Position numbers and translations under genes: made by a program
Part shown: positions 22,577-23,521 of the stretch, one piece after another
How the letters are laid out: every line of letters starts with the position of its first letter
Numbering within the stretch: position 1 is the stretch's first letter
Origin: an uncultured Bacilli bacterium
Lineage (GTDB): Bacteria; Bacillota_I; Bacilli_A; RF39; UBA660
Length of the DNA: 23,521 nucleotides
Assembly: GCA_947630205.1 (NCBI GenBank)
Contig: CANRGW010000004.1
Coordinates: 1 to 23,521, forward strand
Reading direction: 5' to 3'
The notes under the pieces: generated by a model
Told to the model about the DNA's origin: nothing
Database searches by the model: none
Seen by the model: the letters and a program-made list of their open reading frames with translations, nothing else

Positions 22577-23521
22577 CTAATAACCTCCATTTATTTTATT
22601 AAGTTCGGCTTTTTTATTTTCAAATTCACGACTTGTTTCAAAAAAGAAAGTCTCATCTGTTGTAATATTTGAAATAAAATATAAATAATTAGTTTCTTGA
22701 GGTCTAATACTTGCTTCTATACTACTTTTAGAAACCATTGCAATTGGCGAAGCAGGTAATCCTAAAAAATTATTATTTCTTGTGTTATAAGCATTAACAC
22801 TATTATATTCGGTTGTTGTAAGAGGTCTTTTTTCATCAAGTTTTAAACCATATCTTGTTGTAATATCACTTCCTAAAGGCATTTGTTTTTTTATTCGATT
22901 ATTAAAAACACTTATAACTTTAGCCCTGTCATCAGCATTATTAACTTCTTTTTCAGCAATCGATGCTAAGGTTAAAATATCATGAACATTTAATTTATTA
23001 TTTTCAATTATTTCTTTATAAGGTAATAAAACTATTCCCATTTGATCAAGTAAAGTTTTAAATATTTCTTCAACCGTTACTTCTTTACTTCTAAATTTAT
23101 AAGTATCTGGGAACAAGTACCCTTCAAGGGGATAATAAATATCATCATCTAAAATATCATCAGTACCCATATCATTAGAATCACTATCGTCTTCTAATTT
23201 ACCTTTTGTCTCTAATTCGATATCTTCATCCTCATCTTTGGCTTTTTGTTCTGGATTTGAACCGACCTTTTCTGAAGGATCAGTTATACCGTTAGCAACT
23301 GGAGATGAAATTTCTTCAGTATCTTTAAGGGCTTTTATGACATCTCTTAAATTAGTGATATCCTGATGGACACTATTTGAATAAATATCATCACTAAAGT
23401 CATCTGTTAAATATTTAAGTTTATAATAAATTTCTTGTCTTACTTTAGTACTATTTGGATATCCTCTATCCTCACCAAGACCAACTCGGCACCAATAATC
23501 ACTTAGACAACCTTGCTCATT
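22577..23521 (-). CDS. mltG: Endolytic murein transglycosylase MltG (5' end outside window)
   Basis: The frame is open to the window edge, with 314 residues visible. The catalytic YceG domain starts at LEGYLFPDTYKF (about residues 132-143) and holds LASIAEKEV (catalytic Glu190) and GLPASPIAMVSK, where most relatives have PIxNPG. MltG cleaves nascent peptidoglycan glycan strands at the membrane, next to the elongasome. The visible upstream part (1-130) is unusual: NEQGCLSDYWC, a helical region (about 30-75), then a long Asp/Glu/Ser/Lys-rich stretch (about 80-125) directly before the catalytic domain, instead of the LysM-like subdomain usually seen. An internal ATG at 23170 is not a believable start, because the frame continues upstream without a stop. 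Next to it are the tRNA modification genes, as in B. subtilis yrrL. Confidence 0.88.
   Translation of the reverse strand, partial: NEQGCLSDYWCRVGLGEDRGYPNSTKVRQEIYYKLKYLTDDFSDDIYSNSVHQDITNLRDVIKALKDTEEISSPVANGITDPSEKVGSNPEQKAKDEDEDIELETKGKLEDDSDSNDMGTDDILDDDIYYPLEGYLFPDTYKFRSKEVTVEEIFKTLLDQMGIVLLPYKEIIENNKLNVHDILTLASIAEKEVNNADDRAKVISVFNNRIKKQMPLGSDITTRYGLKLDEKRPLTTTEYNSVNAYNTRNNNFLGLPASPIAMVSKSSIEASIRPQETNYLYFISNITTDETFFFETSREFENKKAELNKINGGY

Noticed and set aside
1..23521. CRISPR arrays, insertion sequences, tRNA or rRNA genes
   Set aside because: No regularly spaced direct repeats, no transposase and no tRNA or rRNA core motifs were seen on either strand by eye.

Overview
The window is strongly AT-rich, and almost every gene has a purine-rich ribosome binding site (GGAGG-like). 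Promoters are clear sigma-A types (TTGACA, 17 bp, TATAAT). There is a T-box riboswitch. TGA serves as a stop (end of pflA) and TGG encodes Trp, so the standard bacterial code applies. This points to a low-GC Bacillota of the class Bacilli, probably an uncultured gut lineage near the Erysipelotrichia/RF39 groups (inference). Pyruvate formate-lyase suggests anaerobic fermentation, and MltG suggests that a peptidoglycan wall is present.

Layout. (1) 1-831 (+): the 3' part of a surface SGNH hydrolase with an Ig-like module. (2) 844-4256 (-): a copper operon csoR-copA-ttcA, whose promoter has the probable CsoR operator inside its 17-bp spacer. (3) 4274-5067 (+): a divergent monocistronic 229-aa protein with faint similarity to ADP-ribosyltransferase-like folds. 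(4) 5132-10634 (-): ruvA-ruvB-(239-aa membrane protein)-queA-(AI-2E family permease, frameshifted)-add. (5) 10616-13582 (-): pflB-pflA. (6) 13636-13943 (-): rpsU with its own promoter and terminator. (7) 14028-17032 (-): a compact, apparently undescribed bacteriocin locus. It holds a peptidase-containing ABC exporter, a miniature membrane accessory protein, two short double-glycine precursor peptides and a small membrane protein that overlaps the second peptide gene and is the likely immunity protein. (8) 17143-17745 (+): a divergent LexA-like regulator that has lost the self-cleavage residues. (9) 17735-19293 (-): aspS, of the archaeal/non-discriminating type, under a T-box with a GAC (Asp) specifier. 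(10) 19303-19864 (-): greA. (11) 19948-23521 (-): mltG (5' end outside the window)-trmR-trhP1-trhP2, the wobble-uridine hydroxylation and methoxylation genes, in the order known from Bacillus subtilis yrrL-yrrM-yrrN-yrrO but without udk before greA.

How the genes work together. Much of the window is housekeeping: tRNA modification (ttcA, queA, trhP1/trhP2/trmR), Holliday-junction processing (ruvAB), transcript cleavage (greA) and translation (rpsU, aspS). The accessory core is the 14-17.7 kb region. There the exporter's C39 peptidase would cut both 15-residue leaders after Gly-Gly and secrete the two core peptides, the small membrane protein would protect the producer, and the divergent non-cleavable LexA-like protein would control expression through inverted repeats in the intergenic region. 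The two peptide genes are 47 and 56 codons long and are easily missed in annotation. The permease gene at 6126-7239 is broken by a tandem 4-bp duplication (AATT), which may be a real mutation or a sequence error.
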